From contig JAHFUR010000006.1 of assembly GCA_023264995.1 (NCBI GenBank), forward strand, positions 79,451 through 143,450: 64,000 bases of DNA. The letters run 5' to 3'. The stretch is from Acidimicrobiia bacterium. GTDB taxonomy: Bacteria > Actinomycetota > Acidimicrobiia > Acidimicrobiales > AC-14. The number at the start of each line of letters is the position of its first letter. Within the stretch, counting starts at the first letter, position 1. Positions 42,151 to 52,352 of this stretch are shown here, piece by piece. Both the position numbers and the translations under genes were made by a program. Under the pieces are notes generated by a model. The model searched no databases, was not told the DNA's origin, and was given only the letters and a program-made list of their open reading frames with translations.

Positions 42151-43536
42151 GTGGAGCGGTACCTGCTGCCGGCCGAGCCGGTGACGTCGGTGGCCGAGTG
42201 GCAGGGGCTCGGCGGAGGCCAGGCCCTCGAGATCGCCCGCCGGCTGGGGCCGGACAGCACGGTCGAGGAGATCGGTACGGCCGGGCTGCGGGGCCGGGGC
42301 GGGGCCGGCTTCCCGACGGCGCGGAAGTGGGCCGGCGTGCGGGCGTCCACCGGCACGCACCGCTACGTGGTCTGCAACGCCGCCGAGGGCGAGCCGTCCA
42401 GCTTCAAGGACCGGGCCCTGTTGCGGGCCAACCCGTACCAGGTGGTCGAGGGCCTGGCCGTGGCCGCGCTGACCATCGGGGCGCGCGAGGCGTTCGTCGG
42501 CATCAAGGACCGCTTCGGGCCCGAGGTCCGTGGCCTCACGCGCGCCATCGAGGAGCTGCAGGCCGCGGGGCTGGCCGGCGACATCCCCATCACCGTCGTG
42601 CGCGGTCCCGACGAATACCTCTTCGGGGAGGAGAAGGCGCTCCTGGAGGTGATCGAGGGCAAGCCGCCCATGCCCCGGCTCCTGGCCCCGTTCGAGCACG
42701 GGCTGTTCGCCACCGGCTCGCAGATGGGATGGGAATCGGTACCTCGCGAGCCGGGCCACGGGCCGGCGCTCGACGTGTCCAACCCGACGTTGGTCAACAA
42801 CGTGGAGACGCTGGCCCAGGTGGTCCACATCCTGGTCCGGGGGGCCGAGTGGTTCCGGTCCATGGGCACGTCGGGGTCGCCGGGCCATGCCGTCGCCACC
42901 GTCGTCGGCGACGTGGTGCACGCCGGCGTCGCCGAGATCGACCTCGGCATGCGGCTGTCGGACCTCATCGCCGAGGTGGGTGGTGGCGCCCGTCCCGGTC
43001 GGCAGGTGAAGGCCGCGTTCTCGGGCATTTCCAACCCGGTCGTGACGGCCGACCGCCTGGGCACCCGTCTGACCTACGAGGACATGGCGGCCATCGGCTC
43101 CGGTCTCGGGGCCGTCGGCTTCGCCGTGTACGACGACACCGCCTGCATGGTGGACGTGGCCTACCAGTACTCCCGGTTCCTCTGGGTCGAGTCCTGCGGG
43201 CAGTGCCCGGCGTGCAAGCTCGGTACCCAGGAGATCACCCACCGCCTCGGTGAGATCGCCGCCTGCCGGGGCTCGGAGGAGGACGTGGCGGTGATCGGCG
43301 CCCGGTTGGGCAAGGTGACCGACGCCAACCGCTGTTTCCTGGGCACCGAGGAACAGCGGGTGGTCAGCAGCATTCTCCGGGCCTTCCCCGAGGAGTTCGC
43401 TGCCCACCTCGAGGGCGACTGCCCCAGCCCCCGGGCCGACATCGTCGCCCCCAAGCTCGTCGAGATCGCCGCCGGCGTCGCCACCTACGACGAGCGCCAC
43501 CGCCGGAAGCGGCCCGACTGGACCTACGAGGACTGA
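42151..43536 (+). CDS. NuoF-like NADH-binding flavoprotein (second copy)
   Basis: A 461-residue relative of the protein at 36833, with the same NADH/FMN motif (GLRGRGGAGFPTARKW), CNAAEGEPSSFKDRALL, SLBB-like region and iron-sulfur ligands SCGQCPAC and NRCFLG. It differs by an insertion near PREPGHGPALD. No other complex I gene is nearby. The GTG start follows the AKR stop by 8 bp. It may feed electrons from NADH to a ferredoxin or oxidase encoded elsewhere. Confidence 0.87.
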   Translation: MERYLLPAEPVTSVAEWQGLGGGQALEIARRLGPDSTVEEIGTAGLRGRGGAGFPTARKWAGVRASTGTHRYVVCNAAEGEPSSFKDRALLRANPYQVVEGLAVAALTIGAREAFVGIKDRFGPEVRGLTRAIEELQAAGLAGDIPITVVRGPDEYLFGEEKALLEVIEGKPPMPRLLAPFEHGLFATGSQMGWESVPREPGHGPALDVSNPTLVNNVETLAQVVHILVRGAEWFRSMGTSGSPGHAVATVVGDVVHAGVAEIDLGMRLSDLIAEVGGGARPGRQVKAAFSGISNPVVTADRLGTRLTYEDMAAIGSGLGAVGFAVYDDTACMVDVAYQYSRFLWVESCGQCPACKLGTQEITHRLGEIAACRGSEEDVAVIGARLGKVTDANRCFLGTEEQRVVSSILRAFPEEFAAHLEGDCPSPRADIVAPKLVEIAAGVATYDERHRRKRPDWTYED

Positions 43537-44168
43537 CCGGTGACGGCCCAGGCCTCCTCGAGCACACCGAGGAGCACGTCGGGCGGTTGCGCGCCGGCCA
43601 GGCCGATCCCGGCCATCACGAAGAACGGCACGCTCGTGATCCCGAGGTCGGCGGCCCGTCGCTCGTCGGCCCGCACGTCGGCGGCATAGGCGTCGCCGGC
43701 CAGGACGGCCCGGACCTCGTCGGCCCCGAGGCCGGCGTCCTCGGCGAGGGCCACGAGCGTGCCGGGATCGGCCGTCTGCGCCCCCCGGGTGAACGTGGCC
43801 TTGAACATCCGCTCGGCCAGGTCGGCCTGGAGCTGGGCCGTACGCGCCAGATGGAGCAGGCGGTGGGCGTCGAAGGTGTTGGCCGGTTTGGCCCGGTCGA
43901 ACCGCAGCACGACACCGTTCTGGGCGCCGGCCTCGATCATGCGGTCGACCAAGGCGTCGGCCTCGGGCAGTGTCATCCGGTACTTGGCGGCCAGGCGGTC
44001 GAGGTAGGGCTCCTCACGCACCAACGGCGCCGACGGGTCGAGCTCGAAGGAACGCCATTGCACGTCGACCTCGTCCCGATGGTCGAAACGGGACAGTGCG
44101 ACATCGAACCGGCGCTTGCCGATGTAGCACCACGGGCAGGCGATGTCGGACCAGATCTCGACCCTCAT
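43524..44168 (-). CDS. DsbA-family oxidoreductase (FrnE-like)
   Basis: A 214-residue thioredoxin-fold protein with the CPWC active site (Cys11-Cys14, SDIACPWCYIGKRRF), cis-Pro motif SVPFF and a helical insert. FrnE-like proteins are cytoplasmic disulfide oxidoreductases or isomerases linked to oxidative-stress resistance; no signal peptide is seen. The last 13 bp overlap the end of the convergent NuoF-like gene. Confidence 0.92.
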   Translation of the reverse strand: MRVEIWSDIACPWCYIGKRRFDVALSRFDHRDEVDVQWRSFELDPSAPLVREEPYLDRLAAKYRMTLPEADALVDRMIEAGAQNGVVLRFDRAKPANTFDAHRLLHLARTAQLQADLAERMFKATFTRGAQTADPGTLVALAEDAGLGADEVRAVLAGDAYAADVRADERRAADLGITSVPFFVMAGIGLAGAQPPDVLLGVLEEAWAVTGQSS

Positions 44169-44193
44169 CGCCGCCCGCCGGCGGGCGCTGCGG

Positions 44194-44484
44194 CTATTCG
44201 GACGGCGCAGCCTTCTTGGCCGCAGCCTTCTTCTTGGTGGCCGCCTTGGCCTTCTTGGCCGCGGCCGCGGCCTTGCGGACCTCTTCGCCGGCCGCCCACT
44301 CCTTGGTGGTCTGGTCCTCGATCGCCGCGTCCGCCGCCAGGCTCTTGACCGACCGGATGCCGCCCATGGCGGAGGCCTTGCTGTTGTAGGCCTCGCTGGT
44401 GGCGACGATCTGGCCGTTCGTGGAGAGCAGGTTGAAGCGGAACTTGCCCGTGCTGCCCTTCTTGACGACGAACTTTCCCGGCAT
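44194..44484 (-). CDS. YegP/DUF1508 protein with histone-H1-like tail
   Basis: A 96-residue protein. Residues 1-50 are one YegP-type unit (KFRFNLLSTNGQIVATSEAYNSKASAMGGIRSVK). The tail from about 70 on is almost only Ala and Lys (KAAAAAKKAKAATKKKAAAKKAA), like the C-terminus of histone H1 or actinobacterial HupB. The tail suggests nucleic-acid binding; the YegP unit has no settled function. Start by ATG with GGGGGAA upstream. Confidence 0.85.
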   Translation of the reverse strand: MPGKFVVKKGSTGKFRFNLLSTNGQIVATSEAYNSKASAMGGIRSVKSLAADAAIEDQTTKEWAAGEEVRKAAAAAKKAKAATKKKAAAKKAAPSE

Positions 44485-44629
44485 CTATTTCCCCCATTGG
44501 AAGGTGGTGTTCGGAAAGATGGAAGCCTGGAAAGCGTCCGCCGCCCCAGGCAGGGCGGAGCATAGCGTCCGGCGCGTGCGGTTGAGGGGATGCCACAAGG
44601 ACCGGATCCGAAGGCCCTTTTGGGGCGCG

Positions 44630-46171
<1,542 letters not shown>

Positions 46172-46191
46172 CGGGGCAGGTTACCCATCGG

Positions 46192-46241
46192 ACCGGTGAC
46201 GGAACTGGGGGCACCGGCCTTCGTTCGCGTCACCAGTTCCG
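46192..46241 (-). repeat. 51-bp palindromic repeat, copy 1 (inverted)
   Basis: On the minus strand it begins GGAACTGGTGACGCGAA and ends in a CCCCCAGTTCCGTCACCGG-like arm. It matches the two copies downstream of the secreted BNR protein. It lies 20 bp upstream of the HerA-like gene start, between divergent genes. Confidence 0.7.
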
Positions 46242-46270
46242 CCTGGCGCCTTCGGTCCAGGGCCCGGCGT

Positions 46271-46300
46271 GTCAGTACTGACGCACGCCGCCGGTGCGTC
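46271..46300. promoter_or_regulatory. Two adjacent inverted repeats upstream of the BNR protein
   Basis: GTCAGTACTGAC (46271-46282) is a perfect 12-bp palindrome. GACGCAC and GTGCGTC (46280-46286 and 46294-46300) form a 7-bp inverted repeat. They lie 52-82 bp upstream of the GTG at 46353 and may be an operator; the regulator is unknown. Confidence 0.45.
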
Positions 46301-46352
46301 GATTACGTTTCCGTTCGCAAGTCGTCGGGATCGAACGTGGGGGGAGATCACG

Positions 46353-47978
46353 GTGCGTCGAAGGGGACGTGTCTGGGCCGCGCTGGCGGCATCGATGGTG
46401 ACGGCCGGCGCCGCGGCGCCGGCGTGGTCGGCACCGGTGAAGGAGATCAAGCCGTGGGTCACCGCCGCCGTGCAGGTGAGCAACAACCCCGACCCGGCGC
46501 GGGGCCACGCCACCCCGCTCATCACCCGCAGCCCCAAGACCGGCGTGCTGGTCATCGCCGACTGTGAGGCCCGGACGAAGAAGACGGTGGACGTCTACCG
46601 GTCCACCGACGACGGCCGCTCGTGGGGCGCCGGTGGCAGCCCGATGACCAAGCCGTGGACCGACGCCTGCGGCAACCCTGACTCCAACATCGACCACACC
46701 CTCACCTACGACAAGGACGGCGTGCTCTACCTGGCCTTCCAGGCCAGCGACCCGAAGAACTTCATGCTCCCCGACCCCGACCGGCCGGTGCATGTGTTCC
46801 TGGCCAAGTCCACCGACGACGGCCTGACGTTCACGACGGCGAAGGTCTACGAGGCGGCCGAGACGCCCGAGGGGGACCGGGGCACGAAGCGGAACTACCG
46901 GCCCTGGGTGGCGGTCGACCCCAACAACCCGCAGTTCGTCTACGTGTCGTGGATGCAGTTCCACACCAACGACGAGCCGGTCAGCTCGGGGAACAAGGCC
47001 CTGATCGCGTCGTCGAGCGACGGCGGCAAGACGTTCGGCAAGCCCTTCTCCCTGCGGGAGGGTGACCCGCAGGGATCCTACGAGGGCCGGCCCGCGGTTG
47101 ACGGGAAGGGCGTCGTCCATGTGACCTTCGCCGGCCGGGGCCGGATCGCCCCCGGGCCCGACGGCCAGCCCATCGTGCCGGCGCCCCTGCCGCCCATCCG
47201 CACGGTGCTGTACCGGTCCTCGTCCGACCACGGCCAGACCTGGAGCGAGGCCAAGCAGATCGAGGAGGGCAACAGCAGCTTCTCGTTCAACCGGAAGTGG
47301 AGCCTGAAGGCCGACCCCAACTCCGACAACCTCTACGCCCTCTGGTACGGGAACCCCAACCCCCGCGCCGTCTTCCCCGGTGACGACCGCGACGTGTACC
47401 TGCGGGTCTCCCACGACTCCGGCAAGACCTGGGAGGACCGGGTCGTGGTCAACGACGACTCGGCCGTCGTCAACAACCAGCACATGCACCCCGGCATGTC
47501 CATCGCCCCGAACGGCCGCCTCGACATCGTCTGGATGGACAGCCGGAACAGCCCGATCCCGCCGGGGACGATCACCACGCCCGGCGTCACCTACGTGGGC
47601 CACCAGGACGTGTACTACACGTACTCGCTCGACCAGGGCCGCACGTTCGCCCCGAACATCAAGATCACCGACCGGATCATCGACCGGCGCTTCGGCATCT
47701 GGCAGGGCAACGCCGACATCCACGGGCCGACGGGGATCACCTCCACCGACGACGTCGTCTACTTCACCTGGCAGGACAGCCGCAACGGCACCAACCTGGG
47801 CTCCGCCGACGACACCTACTTCGCCACCCTGCGCCTGCACGGGCCGGAGCTGGCCGCCGGCGAGGCCAAGGACGACTCGGGCGTGCCGCGGCCTATCCTC
47901 ATCGTCGCCGGCCTGGCCGCCGGTATGGGCCTGGCCATGCTCTTCGTGGCCGTCGCCGGCCGGCGGTCGCGGGCCTGA
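46353..47978 (+). CDS. Secreted, membrane-anchored BNR-repeat (sialidase-fold) protein
   Basis: A 541-residue protein. Signal peptide (RRRGRVWAALAASMVTAGAAAPAWSA), then a propeller with at least four Asp-box motifs: STDDGRSWG, STDDGLTF, SSDGGKTFG, SSDHGQTWS and SHDSGKTWE. A C-terminal helix (PILIVAGLAAGMGLAMLFVAVA) and an RRSRA tail anchor it. The fold is that of sialidases, but the full arginine triad cannot be confirmed, so the activity is uncertain. GTG with GGGGGAG about 7 nt upstream. Confidence 0.85.
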   Translation: MRRRGRVWAALAASMVTAGAAAPAWSAPVKEIKPWVTAAVQVSNNPDPARGHATPLITRSPKTGVLVIADCEARTKKTVDVYRSTDDGRSWGAGGSPMTKPWTDACGNPDSNIDHTLTYDKDGVLYLAFQASDPKNFMLPDPDRPVHVFLAKSTDDGLTFTTAKVYEAAETPEGDRGTKRNYRPWVAVDPNNPQFVYVSWMQFHTNDEPVSSGNKALIASSSDGGKTFGKPFSLREGDPQGSYEGRPAVDGKGVVHVTFAGRGRIAPGPDGQPIVPAPLPPIRTVLYRSSSDHGQTWSEAKQIEEGNSSFSFNRKWSLKADPNSDNLYALWYGNPNPRAVFPGDDRDVYLRVSHDSGKTWEDRVVVNDDSAVVNNQHMHPGMSIAPNGRLDIVWMDSRNSPIPPGTITTPGVTYVGHQDVYYTYSLDQGRTFAPNIKITDRIIDRRFGIWQGNADIHGPTGITSTDDVVYFTWQDSRNGTNLGSADDTYFATLRLHGPELAAGEAKDDSGVPRPILIVAGLAAGMGLAMLFVAVAGRRSRA

Positions 47979-47984
47979 CCTGGT

Positions 47985-48035
47985 AACTGGTGACGCGTCC
48001 GGGGGCCCTGGCCTTCGGACGTGTCGCCAGTTCGG
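47985..48035 (+). repeat. 51-bp palindromic repeat, copy 2
   Basis: It begins AACTGGTGACGCGTCC and ends GTGTCGCCAGTTCGG; the ends are inverted repeats of each other (ACTGGTGAC against GTCGCCAGT). It starts 7 bp after the stop of the BNR-protein gene and may act as part of a terminator. Confidence 0.8.
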
Positions 48036-48038
48036 TCG

Positions 48039-48057
48039 GCCGGGCGCTCCGCCCGGC
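48039..48057. terminator. Compact GC hairpin between convergent genes
   Basis: GCCGGGCG and CGCCCGGC form a perfect 8-bp stem with a 3-nt loop, exactly filling the space between repeat copies 2 and 3. There is no T-tract, as often in high-G+C actinobacteria. It could terminate the BNR-protein gene and the regulator gene from the other side. Confidence 0.65.
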
Positions 48058-48108
48058 AACTGGTGACGCGAATGCCGGTCCTGCCCCCCAGATCTGTCAC
48101 CAGTTCGG
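48058..48108 (+). repeat. 51-bp palindromic repeat, copy 3
   Basis: It begins AACTGGTGACGCGAATG and ends GTCACCAGTTCGG, with perfect terminal inversion (AACTGGTGAC and GTCACCAGTT). It ends 5 bp before the stop of the SARP-type regulator gene. Confidence 0.8.
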
Positions 48109-48112
48109 TGGG

Positions 48113-51100
48113 TTAGGCGGAGGCCAGGCGGACGGCGTCGGCCAGGGACAGGGCGGTGCCGGCTTCGAAGGCGGCGCGGAAGGCGGCTTCGCCGAGCGCG
48201 GCGCTGCAGCCGGCGATGGTGTCGTTGCGGTCCGCGGCCTCGTGGGCGGGAAGGGGGGTGCCGATGGCCTGGCGGAGGGCATCGGCCGCGCCCAGGAGCC
48301 GCGCGGCCCGGTCGGGGCGGCCGTCGGCGACGGCGATCGCCCCCAGGCCCTCGAGCCAGGTGGCGGTGCTGTCGGTGGGCGCCACGTCGCCGGCGCTGGC
48401 CACCGGCATGGCTTCGCGGTAGAGGGCGTCGGCCCGGCTGCGGTCGCCCTGGTCGCGGGCCAGGTGGGCCAGGTGCAGGAGGGCCAAGGTCATGCAGTGG
48501 CGGTCGTCGAGCTCGGTGGCCACGGCCAGTGCCTCCTCGAGGAGGTCGGCCGCGGTGGCCGGGTCCCCGTCGAGGCGGGCCAGCTCAGCCAGGGCCGACA
48601 GCGACGAGGGCATACCCGGGCGGTCGCCGACCCGCCGGCGTTCGGCCAGCCCCTGGCTGTGCAGGGTGCGGGCCGCGGCCCGGTCGCCCTGGGCCAGGGC
48701 GACGCGGCCCAGGGCGGCGAGGGAATCGGCGACGCCCGAGCGGTCGCCGAGCCGGCGCCGCAGGTCGAGGCCCTCGGTGTGCAGGGCGTCGGCCGAGGCG
48801 AGGTCGCCCTGCTGGAGGGCGAGGTCGCCCAGGTTGGCCAGGACCATGGCCGTGCCGTGGCCGTCGCCCAGTTGGCGGCGGGTGGTGAGCGCCTCCTCGT
48901 AGAGGGCTCGGGCACTGCCCAAGTCGCCCCGGGCGTGGGCCACCCAACCCAGGTTGGTGAGCGACGCGGCCACCACCTGGGGCTCGTCGAGGTCGCGCCC
49001 GATGGCCAGGCTCTCCTCGAACTGGGCCCGGGCCATGGTGAGCAGGCCTTGAAGGGCGGCCAGGTTGCCCAGCCCCACGAGGGCGGCGGCGGTGCCCAGC
49101 CGGTCGTCGAGGCGCCGGCGCAGGGCCAGGCTGTGCTCGTAGAGGCCCCGGGCCGCGCCGTAGTCGCCCTGGTGCTGGGCCAGGACGGCGGCCCAGTTGA
49201 GGGCGGCGGCCCTCAGCCCGGGCAGCTCGCTGCCGCCGCCGGCGGTGAGGGCCGCCTCCAGCCACCCGCGGCCCTCACTGAGGTGGCCCCGGACCTCCCA
49301 GAACCGCCCGAGGGCGGTGGCCAGGCGGAGGGCGGGCTCGGGGTCGCCGCCCGAGGTGCCCCAGGCCAGGGCCACCCGCAGGTCGTCGTGCTCGGCGTCG
49401 ATACGGTCGAGGACCGCCGCCTGGTCGGGGCCGTCGAGCCCGCCCTCGGCGGCGGTGGCGATGGCGACGGCCCGGGCCAGGTGCCGGGACCGTACGGCCG
49501 TGGCCTCGCCCGACTCGGCCAGGCGCTCCCGGGCGTAGTGGCGCATGGTCTCGAGGAGGCGGTAGCAGGTGGGCCGCCCGGGGTTGGCCTGCTCGGCCAG
49601 CACCAGCGACTTGTTCACCAGGCCGGCCAGGATCCCGACCACGTCGCCGGCCTCGACATCGGCATCGGCGACGACCTCCTCCGCCGCGTCGAGAGCGAAG
49701 GCGGACCCGAAGACGGCCAGGCGGTCGAAGACGCGCCGCTCGGCGGGGGAGAGGGCGTCGTAGGTCCAGTCGACCATGGCCCGCAAGGTCTGCTGGCGGG
49801 GGACCGCGGTCCGGGCGCCGCCGGAGAGGAGGCGGAACCGGTCGTCCAGCCGGGCGGCGATCTCCTCGACCGACAGCGCCCCGGTGCGGGCCGCGGCCAG
49901 CTCGATGGCCAGGGGGATGTTGTCGAGCCGCCGGCAGAGCTGGGCCAGGGCGGCGGCCGAGCTGTCGGCGTCGAAGTCGGCGCGCACCGCCTGGGCGCGC
50001 TCGGTGAAGAGGGCGATGGCCCCGGCCGGCGACAGCGAGGGCACCCGCCAGGTGGCTTCGCCGGGGACTCCGAGGGGCTCGCGGCTGGTGGCGAGGACGG
50101 TCAGCCGGGGGCAGGTCCGCAGCAGGCTTTCGGCGAGGGCCGCGGCGGGGCCGACGAGGTGTTCGCAGTTGTCGAGCACGAGGAGGAGGTGGCGGCCCCG
50201 GAGGTGGGCGGCCAGGGTCCCGTCGGGGCTCTGCCCGGCCTCTTCCCGGAGGCCGAGGGCGGCCAGCACGTGCTGGGCCAGCAGGTCGGGGTCGGCGAGG
50301 GGGGCCAGCTCGACGAGGAACACACCGTCGGCGAACTCGGCACTTGCGCCGGCGGCCGCCGCCAGGGCCAGGCGGGTCTTGCCCACGCCCCCGGTGCCGG
50401 TGAGGGTCAGGAGCCGGGCGCCGGCGAGCGCCTTCTGGACCGCGGCCAGCTCGTCGTCGCGCCCGACCAGGCGGGTGAGCAGGTACGGCAGGTTCGACGG
50501 CGGTGGGGCGATCGGTGCCGGCGGCGGCCCGGGCTCCTCGCCGAGGAGGGCGACATACGCGGCATCGGTGGCCGCCGACGGGCCCACGCCGAGCTGCTCG
50601 GCCAGGGCCCGCCGGCACCGCTCGTAGGCCCGCAGGGCCTCGCCGCGGTTCCCCGCCCCGGCGTGGGCCTTCATCAGGCGGAGGTGCGCCGACTCCCGGA
50701 ACGGCTCCACGGACACCGCCTCCTCCGCTGCCCGCAGCGCCGAGGCCCAGTCCCCTCCGCCGGCGGCGGCGTCGGACGCCGTCTCCAGGGCGCGCAGGTG
50801 CACCTCGCGCAGCTCCGCCTGGCGGCGCTCGGCCCACGCGCCGGTGGCTTCCGGGACGAACCCGCGGCCGGCGACGGCGCTGGCCCGGTCGGCCAGGGCC
50901 CGGGCGTCGGCGGGCCGGTGCTCGGCCATCGCCTCCTCGGCCCCGGCCAGGTCGGCCCCGGCCCGCTCCACGTCGACCTCGGTGTGCTCCGGGAGCTGCA
51001 GCTGCCAGCACCCCTGGGCGCTGGTGAGGGCCTCGGCCGGGCTCAGGCCCGCAGCGCCGAGGAGGCCCCGCAGCCGGAGGGCGACACCGCGGAGCGACGT

Positions 51101-51286
51101 CTCCCACGAACGCGGGAGATCCTCGCCCCACAGCACCTCGGCCAGCTCGTCGCGGGCGACGGGGCGATGGCGCTCCGACACGAGGTAGGCGAGAGCGACC
51201 CGCCCGAGCCGGCCGAGCCCGGTGGCGTCGAGAGTGGCGCCGTCGGCCTCGACCGCCACCCGGCCGGAGAGAGCGATGCGCAGCAC
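48113..51286 (-). CDS. SARP-type regulator with NB-ARC ATPase and TPR repeats (AfsR-like)
   Basis: A 1057-residue regulator. An OmpR-type winged helix (about 1-90) and a bacterial transcriptional-activator domain (about 95-245) are followed by an NB-ARC/STAND ATPase: Walker A LTGTGGVGKTRLA, Walker B LLLVLDNCEHLV and GxP loop CRRLDNIPLAIELAA. At least eight TPR units fill about 660-1000 (repeated GDxxxARxLYEExL blocks). STAND proteins are off until a ligand reaches the repeats. GTG 51286 matches the SARP N-terminus. A SLOG-family gene lies 40 bp upstream on the same strand. Confidence 0.9.
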   Translation of the reverse strand: MLRIALSGRVAVEADGATLDATGLGRLGRVALAYLVSERHRPVARDELAEVLWGEDLPRSWETSLRGVALRLRGLLGAAGLSPAEALTSAQGCWQLQLPEHTEVDVERAGADLAGAEEAMAEHRPADARALADRASAVAGRGFVPEATGAWAERRQAELREVHLRALETASDAAAGGGDWASALRAAEEAVSVEPFRESAHLRLMKAHAGAGNRGEALRAYERCRRALAEQLGVGPSAATDAAYVALLGEEPGPPPAPIAPPPSNLPYLLTRLVGRDDELAAVQKALAGARLLTLTGTGGVGKTRLALAAAAGASAEFADGVFLVELAPLADPDLLAQHVLAALGLREEAGQSPDGTLAAHLRGRHLLLVLDNCEHLVGPAAALAESLLRTCPRLTVLATSREPLGVPGEATWRVPSLSPAGAIALFTERAQAVRADFDADSSAAALAQLCRRLDNIPLAIELAAARTGALSVEEIAARLDDRFRLLSGGARTAVPRQQTLRAMVDWTYDALSPAERRVFDRLAVFGSAFALDAAEEVVADADVEAGDVVGILAGLVNKSLVLAEQANPGRPTCYRLLETMRHYARERLAESGEATAVRSRHLARAVAIATAAEGGLDGPDQAAVLDRIDAEHDDLRVALAWGTSGGDPEPALRLATALGRFWEVRGHLSEGRGWLEAALTAGGGSELPGLRAAALNWAAVLAQHQGDYGAARGLYEHSLALRRRLDDRLGTAAALVGLGNLAALQGLLTMARAQFEESLAIGRDLDEPQVVAASLTNLGWVAHARGDLGSARALYEEALTTRRQLGDGHGTAMVLANLGDLALQQGDLASADALHTEGLDLRRRLGDRSGVADSLAALGRVALAQGDRAAARTLHSQGLAERRRVGDRPGMPSSLSALAELARLDGDPATAADLLEEALAVATELDDRHCMTLALLHLAHLARDQGDRSRADALYREAMPVASAGDVAPTDSTATWLEGLGAIAVADGRPDRAARLLGAADALRQAIGTPLPAHEAADRNDTIAGCSAALGEAAFRAAFEAGTALSLADAVRLASA

Positions 51287-51326
51287 CCCACCACTACAGC
51301 ACTCCACCCCGCCGGCGGCCGTGCCA

Positions 51327-52016
51327 CTACCGAGCCGGGGCGGGCCCCAGTGCATCGGGCCGGCTGAGCGCGCTCCGGAGGGTCTCGCCGACGTAGGCCG
51401 CGCCCTTGGCCGGGTCGACGGCGAAGACCTGGCCCGAACCGGCCAGGGCGTGGGCCCGGTTGTCGGCCGGGCGCCCGGCCAGGGCGGCGGCCAGGTGGTC
51501 GGCCACCCCGCCGGTGCGGGCCACGGCCATGACCAGGCGGTCGGCCCGGACGTGGGCCGCCAACGCGTCCCAGGCCCCGTCGCCGCCGGCGACGGCCAGG
51601 GCCACCGACCGGTTGCCTCCGGCGACCGCGGTCGCCACCGCCGCCGTCCACCGGGCGATGCCGGCGGTGTGGTCGGCGGGGACCAGGACGAAGTGGGTGT
51701 GGGACGGGTCGAGCCGGTCGGCGCCGGCGGCGTCCGAGGCCACGCCCAGGAACGGGAACGACGCCCTTTTCCGCTGGCGGGCCGCCCCGACGGCCTCGGC
51801 CAGGCCCCCCGCGTCGCCCTCACCGACCACCGTGGCCTCCACCGCGTGAGCCACCGCCACCAGGACCTTCTCCAGCAGGGGCCCGAGCCGGGCCAGCTGG
51901 GCGGGGCGGGAGCCGGCGCCCACCGTGACGATGGTCGGGACGCCGGTGGTCAGGCCCATGGCCCGCAGCGAGGCGGGGAGATCGGAGTCCGGGTCGGCGT
52001 GGACGGCCAGGGCCAC
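51327..52016 (-). CDS. SLOG-superfamily protein (LSDAT-like, prokaryotic TRPM-N homologue)
   Basis: A 229-residue Rossmann-like protein. IVTVGAGSR, the Gly-rich GEGDAGGLAEAVG, LDPSHTHFVLVPADH and AVAGGDGAWDALAAHVRADRLVMAVARTGGVADHLAAALAG (two short blocks in about residues 140-182) fit the LSDAT_prok group of SLOG domains, proposed to bind NAD-derived or nucleotide ligands. Homology seems to extend a few residues before GTG 52016 (FPGGS in the same frame), so the true start may lie upstream at a rarer codon. It would be co-transcribed with the SARP-NB-ARC regulator. Family assignment is from memory of motifs. Confidence 0.7.
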   Translation of the reverse strand: MALAVHADPDSDLPASLRAMGLTTGVPTIVTVGAGSRPAQLARLGPLLEKVLVAVAHAVEATVVGEGDAGGLAEAVGAARQRKRASFPFLGVASDAAGADRLDPSHTHFVLVPADHTAGIARWTAAVATAVAGGNRSVALAVAGGDGAWDALAAHVRADRLVMAVARTGGVADHLAAALAGRPADNRAHALAGSGQVFAVDPAKGAAYVGETLRSALSRPDALGPAPAR

Positions 52017-52352
52017 GGAGCCGCCTGGGAAGGAGATGGGGAATCGCGGGACGGTCAGGACGGGGCTCCACGGGTTCGGGGCAGCGATCTGGACCGTCGG
52101 GGAGGAAATACCGTGACGGGCCGACTACGCTGCGGGTTGATCGACCGGCGAGCGACGGTATGAGCGACAAGGGTCGACTTCTTGACCAAAAGTTTGTAAT
52201 TTGAGGGTACTGGCCACAACCTCTGCGGAGGCACTTCTCGGAGCGGCCAGGATGGAGCTTTCGTCGTGGCTACGTTGAAGGGTATCGACCGACACATGGC
52301 GGTGCGGGAATCAGGCACTCGGGCGGGGCGCCACGAACAAAAGGAGCAGCGT

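Noticed and set aside
44194..44484. Whole gene as a nucleoid histone-like protein
   Set aside because: Only the tail is H1-like; the N-terminal half is a YegP unit, so it was annotated as a fusion.
47990..51367. 1125-codon plus-strand frame antisense to the SARP regulator
   Set aside because: Antisense shadow; repetitive Gly/Gln/Val composition with no domain, while the minus strand encodes winged-helix, NB-ARC and TPR domains.
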